Assembly: GCA_036346255.1 (NCBI GenBank)
Contig: CM070636.1
Span: 30,697,539-30,761,538 of the forward strand
DNA from: Ampelocalamus luodianensis
Taxonomy: Eukaryota > Streptophyta > Magnoliopsida > Poales > Poaceae
DNA length: 64,000 nt
Direction of reading: 5' to 3'
The stretch's first letter is position 1. Every line of letters starts with the position of its first letter. Shown one piece after another: positions 37,501 to 44,359 of this stretch. The notes under the pieces were generated by a model, which was not told the DNA's origin, did not search any database, and worked only from the letters and a program-made list of their open reading frames with translations. A program made the position numbers and the translations under genes.

Positions 37501-40500
37501 ATTTATATTTCATGTCATTTATGTTCAAAATCAACTATAGAACCTGCTTTCCATTAAATTATTCCTCTAAGAGCTGCAAAGGACCTCAGATTTCCCATGC
37601 ATAATCTCCTCTGTTGAAATATATTGGATTACATGTTCAATCCAATAACTTGTTCAACTCACTAGCAATGCATAGATAATTCAAATTTTACTCTATCCAT
37701 TGAGATGGATATTGTTCTCCCTTGCAAGGAAATTCTGAAGAAACTAACACCAATGATGTGTTCCAACTTCCATGTTTATCGTACTTGTGTTATCTATAAG
37801 TCACAAAAGATTCACAGGACTGAATTGATCCCTTGAAGATTTATAATATATATATATATATACACACACACAGTCTTAATAAACAATGCATCTTACATCA
37901 ATTGAAAAGGAAGAAATTGTTGATTACAAACAATACCTGAATTCTAAAATCAACCTCTGCAAACATATATTAGGGAAAGAAAACTTCAAAAATAAGCAAA
38001 TTAACTACTCACATCATTACGAACAGCAACATCTTCAACCATCAAGTAAAACTTTATTGCATACTCATATTGTCCTACATTTTCAAGAGCGTTAGCGACC
38101 TCCTTAATCAAATCGGCGTTATCTTTTGAACGCTCCAAACGCACATCCTGAAGGAACACCTGCAGAAGAGGTAATGCTGATTGAATAACTACAAACTTAA
38201 ATGTGCAATTTTTTTAAGTAATATTGGAAAACAGTGACTTCATGCAAACAGAAAGCTAATCCTTCAGAGTTGATATCAGGGAATTACATTGTCAATATAC
38301 CAGAAACCAAGGATAGAAAAAGGGGGAAATTTGATTAAAGAAGGATGCATTGTGTCAAGGGACCTACAACAGAACAGAACAGGAACAAACCTCAGCATGT
38401 TTCATGTCTCCAAGATAAGTGTGGCATATTACTGCTTTTGCCTGCAATTGTACTAGTAATTTGTGTTGAGATCCCAACAGTAGGTGTGCCTTCTCAATCT
38501 GCCTCAGTGCTTCACTATGGGCATTATTTCTCAGATAAAGGGATATCAGTAAATCCAGAAGACTCCAGTCGACGCTTGTCGCTCGAGCATTGACATAATC
38601 CTCCAACAAATTAATAGCTTTATCAATTTGACCACAGTCTCTGTACATCTGAAGAGAAAAGGCAAGCAGCAATAAGTAAAACTAACTGAACATTCCCTAC
38701 AACTGTTAACACAGAAATACTAAGTACAAGAATATAGGATTTTTGAAACCATAAGTGGTCTGTTAAGGTTTTCGCCTGGTTTCCAGGCAAAAAATCGGAC
38801 CATTTTTTTGGGTGCATTTCAAATTTTTAAAAAAATCAAATGATTTGAAGTTGGGAACTTGGGATCTTGGCACTAATATACACATTCCAGTGGAAATTGA
38901 GATCAAGTGTGTGTGGATGGATGGGATGGGGGTGGGGGTGGGGATGTTTAGGCGCTGAGCAGGTCAGGATTGGAAAACAAAACCTGGCTGATTCCTAACG
39001 GTTTTCTGAACCCTGCAAGAATTCATGCATCCAAAAACTGATATTACCCTGCTCCAGGCGTTTCTTTGGATTATTGCACTAGAGCTACTAAAAATTCAAT
39101 GTAATAGCAAATATATGGTCCACAAACAAAACATCACATATCATTATCAAATGGCAAACACAAAATGCAATAATGTGACATTTACACATAGTGTTCACTC
39201 TAACTCAGGTGCATAGATTGACAAATTGTTGCTGAAAAGTGTAGTGTGCTCTTTGACAGTACTATGACCATTCATAGATAAGCTCGTGTCTCTCTTAACA
39301 TGGTACCACATGCAATATATTATATGTGTAACGGTTGTTTGAGTAGATTGGCAAGGTGTGGCTACTGCAGTGTGCATTCAGTGTCTACAATAAACCAGTA
39401 ATAGTACAGGTATTTTAATACCTGTCAACACTTGCAGACATTACTCACCTTATGATGAAATGGAGATGTAATCTTTTGAGTTTTGACTTATGAGACCATG
39501 ACCTAAACATTTCCTTTAGTTCGTAACTACCATCTACATTTAGTATTGTACAGTTGTATATCGACAAATCTTTGAATCAACATTTCTTATGGCTACAATG
39601 ACAAGTCAAAATATAAATGGATAGCAAATGAAAGTCATATAGGCAGAAGATTAAACAGAAGAAAACATTTATTAGAGCAAAGATATCGTGTTTTCATATC
39701 AATTTTGAAGGTCCATTCTGAGACTGCAGTATGAGAGAACAATCAACAAAAAGCGGGAAATGCTGAAGTGAGAAGGCCTGGTACTTCAACTAGAATCAAG
39801 GTATAACATATAGGCACCACCAAATAACACAACGACAAACTGTCATAGGCAATAAACCTGTGCTGCTGCTTTACGAGCGACAATGTTGGAAGGATAAATT
39901 CTGACTATCTGCTCATATATCTCTGCAGCTTTCTGGTAGTCACGAAGGGCACGATATATGTTAGCACAATCAAACTTCAGTCCTACATCTTCCGGATCTG
40001 CTCTCATTGCTTTTAAAACACAATGTCTTGCTAGAGCAGCATCTTCCTTTTTCCTGGCAAATAGAATAAAGTAGTCAATGAGATCACTGTCTCTATTTTC
40101 TTTCATCTTACTATATTCTTTATGTCCAGTAAATAATAATGATTTATGTTAGATAATCAGTACTTCCACCATCCCGCAATTTAAGTCCCTCTTCTTGGGA
40201 AGCGGCGTCCCATGATATAAATCCATTGAGGGGATCAAGTGTAGCTATTACAATATTTCCACTATATACCCTTGTTTTAATACAGAAGTGATTGTGTAGT
40301 TGTAGTGTGCCCTTTAATAGGGGTATGTATGGTCCAATGACATAAACTTTTTCTAAAATTTAGTGCTTCCTTGGTCTGTGCGTATGATGCGTATGGTGGG
40401 ATTGGACTTATATTGCGAGACAGAGGAAGTAATTAATGAAATTTTGAATCACCTGCATTAATGAGAGCAAGATGTTTCTCCTGTAAAATGCATATCACAT

Positions 40501-43500
40501 AATATCAAAGCAAAACTGAGGGTGAAAAGAGATTAAATATCACCTGTTTTTGAGAATGCAACATTTTTACTCAGCAAATTATCAGGCCAAGTAATTTAAC
40601 AATTAAAAAACAATCATGTGATTTCAAACAAAAAACAAACACACAAAAAAAACAGAAGGGATTAGTATGAACTCACAATGCCAAGTCAATGAGTTTCTTC
40701 CACAGAGATGCATCCTTTGGGGAGACATATGCGGCAAGCATCAGAAAGTTAATGGCTTTATCTAGTTCACCGTTCTCTTTATAAATGCTTCCAAGTAGAT
40801 GATATGAATTTGGCAAATTTGGTGCAATCCGCACAATCTCATGTAATATAGGAATTGCCTGCAGTACATGACACCAACGCAAAGGTTACTGTTAGACAAA
40901 TTCAAACATCATAACAAAATGCATAAAATTGCATTTACATATACTAAAATTCTACAATATGGTAGGAGATGATACCCCCGATATGTCGCCGAGTTGCCAT
41001 TCCCATACGGGATACGACGGAAATACGGTGCGATACGGTATAGGCGCGATACGAATGCGACGTGCTAAGGGATCATAGCAACAATAGCCCTTATGCTCAG
41101 GACTATAACCCAGAAAAACACACTCAACTGACTGAGGGCTCAGCTTTGTTCGCTCACGAGGTGGTAGAAGAACATAGCAGACACAACCAAAAACACGAAG
41201 ATGAGCATAATGAGCAGGTGCTCTGTACAGGACCTCACCAGGACACTTGGCCTGAAGCTTGGAAGAGGACTGACGGTTAATAAGATAGACTGTTGTAGAG
41301 ACCGCTTCCCCCCAAAAGTGAGAGGGAACAAAGGAGGAAATGAGAAGAGTACGAGCAATCTCGATGATGTGACGGTGCTTGCGCTCAGTAACACCATTCT
41401 GAGCATGAGCACCAGGACACGAGAGCTGAGAAAGAGGGGAACTGGCGAAAGGTTGAGGAAAGATACTCTCCTCCAGAGTCAGAACGGAAAATACGAATGG
41501 AAGAAGAAAATTGTGTATGAATCATCTTAGCAAAAGATTGATAAATGGAAATCAACTGAGAGCGATGTTTCATAAAATAGATCCAAGTATATCGAGAGTG
41601 ATCATCAACAAATATGGCATAATAACTATGACCACCCTTCGAAACAAAAGGTGATGGACCCCATACATCTTAATGCACCAAATCAAAAGGATCAGAATAC
41701 TGAGAGGTACTACTGGGATATGGAAGCTGTAGCTGTTTTCCCAGCTTACAACACAGTACAATGAAAATTAGACTCAATAGTGACATGACCTAAGGAACCC
41801 TGGTGAACTAGAGTGGTGAGTCGAGCTCCACAAAGATGACCAAGTCGATGATGCCACTTGCTGAAGGAAGACCCCACAAGAGACTGAGATGATAACATAG
41901 CAGAAGACACTAAGGCCTTCGACATACTGGTGGAAGGAAGATGTAAGGTGTCCAAGACATAGAGACTAGGAGAGCCTCTACGGCGATGGCCAGAACCAAT
42001 CACTCTTCTGCTCTGATGATCATGAATGAAACAAGAAGAATCATCAAATCCAATGAAACAGTTCATATCAATAAGTTGACCAACAGAAAGAAGATTCATA
42101 GATAGCTGAGGAACAAAAGACACATCAGGAACAGAGAAGCGAGAAGTAGAGAGAATGCCCTGATGGGTAATAGAGCAAGGTGTACCACCAGCAGTGTGAA
42201 CATATGTAACATCAGTCACGGGCCTACGAGCAACAAGCTGAGAACTGTCAGATGTGACATGAAAAGAGGCACCTAAGTCCAAAACCCAAGGGTGAGCAGC
42301 GCTAGAAGCAGAAGGTGCAATTGATGTCATAGCAAACACTGATCCAGAAGTCACAATAGATGTGGATGTGGCAGCAGTGACTGCTCCAGTAAGTGCTCTG
42401 GAAGGCCCAGTAGGTGCTCCACGACGACGGTCAGATGGTTGTCTAGCATGATAAGTAATAAGCTGATCTGGATGTAACTTGAAACATTTGTCAACATGAT
42501 GACCAGTCCTCTTGCAATGGGAACAAACCAACACTCATGTTGGTGTCGCTCTGGTAGATCCAGACTGCTGTGAGAGACTGAGTACAGCATGTGGTGAGAA
42601 TCCTGAGACAGGCATAAGGGAATGAAGACGAGTCTCCTCTGCAATCAAACTAGAGAGTGCCTCAGTCAAAGTCGGTGGAGTAGGATAGTTGAGCAACTGA
42701 GTACGAACAGGCTCAAACTCCGATCGAAGCCTCATCACAAACTGATACATGAGCGTCTGCTGAGCATACTCATCTTTGGCAGCACAAGACTAACAGGCAA
42801 CAACAGCCTTCGGTGTCATAGACTCTAGAGGACCAGTGATATGAGTGAAAGCACTGTAATACTCCTGCACTGACTGATCCGACTGCTGCTGAAGACTATG
42901 AATGTTCTTGAGCAATGCGAAGCAAAGAGCACCACTGGACTGAACATATCTCTTCTCAAAGTATGTCCACATCTGCTTAGCTGAAGTATGATACTCAAGA
43001 CTCATCCGCAGAGAAACATCAACACTCAGCACAATGCCGGTCATGACACGATCATCCTCTTTCTGCCAAGCCTTCAATACCTCAACATCAACCGTCTTTG
43101 GATTAAGAGGATCATCAGTCAAATGAGAGTCCAAACCATAACCCCTGAGAGTAGTCTTAACTGAGAATGCCCATGCCCGGTAGTTAAACCCATCGAGCTT
43201 GATGTCTGTGAACACAAGAGATGAACTACTCCCAAACATTGAGTCGGATCTAGCCATACCACACAGCGGTAGTAATCACAGTAGCAATAGAGCAACAAAT
43301 GCGGATCAAAGAAGACTAATCACAAGAGCAACGATGAGCGCATCAACGATGAGCGACGCGTCGATCACGGAATACAATAGCAACACAATATTAAACATGT
43401 GCAAACGGTACCATGACTCGTGCACAGAACAGAGGAGATACCAGAGGACCACCGAGCGGAGGACTCATAGTCGGCGTGGATGCAGAGGAGGACCACCGGG

Positions 43501-44284
43501 CCGGAGCTGAGAAGAACGACTGCAGATCCGGGCAGCGCGCAGAAGTAGACACCGAGATGAAGATAGGCGCAGCCGCGGGCGCTGATCTGGAGAGGACCGA
43601 AGACAAGCAATGGCCTCCAAGCAGCGCAAGAACAACGAGCGGCGCAGGATCTGAGCGGAGAACCCACGGGAGCCCAAGAGGAAGGTGAGGTGCGGACGCC
43701 GAGCTCGATAGAGATCCGGTGCGTCAACGAGGAAGAGGATCCGACACTGGCGCAAATCAAGGCATCAACGTGGGCGGAGGTCAGCGCGGCTTCCAGGCGG
43801 TGGCCGAGCAGAGGATCAGGCGAGGCCGCAAGGAAGTGAAGCAGAGAGCTGCTCAGGCCCGCCGGCCCAAGCGAAAAGCTCTGCTAGTAGAACCAGGCGG
43901 CGGCGGTAGAACTGAGGCTAGGGTTAGGGTATGGCTCTGATACCATGTTAGAAAAATAAAAACTAGGGTTTGCTATTCACAACTCTGCATCTTATTCATT
44001 AATGGACGGGATATATATAGACATAGATACATGGGCCTCATGGGCCAAGAGAGAGAGAGAGAGATAAAGTAGAATATACAATACTCTTAACAGAGAGAAG
44101 GGGCTAGGGCAAAGAGCACAGCTGTGCAGGTGGATCGTGTGAGCTGGAAAGGGCACAGCCGTGCAGGTGGGTTGGATGGGCCAAACTAGTCCATCTGTTT
44201 CCTCCTTGCCTTTTTCTTATGATTGCAAGATGGATCTTCTGTGTTCATTTGCATGTGGCATAACATATCTCACGGCTGCTATTA

Positions 44285-44359
<75 letters not shown>

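Larger units (their letters stand above)
41050..44092 (-). mobile_element. Ty1/copia element F, 5' half only
   Basis: On the minus strand: a 147-bp LTR (44,092-43,946), primer site TGGTATCAGAGC (43,945-43,934), a GC-rich leader, gag from 43,257, zinc knuckle, protease and integrase, ending at [11 protein letters not shown] near 41,050. RT, RNase H and the 3' LTR are absent. The LTR and gag are of the same family as elements A and E, but this copy is better preserved, with open stretches of 155 and 262 codons. Confidence 0.88.

Noticed and set aside
40053..40106. In-frame ATG upstream of GTF3C3 exon 5 suggesting a separate g‌ene
   Set aside because: The conserved sequence starts only after a pyrimidine-rich TTTGCCAG acceptor, and phase with exon 4 requires that boundary.
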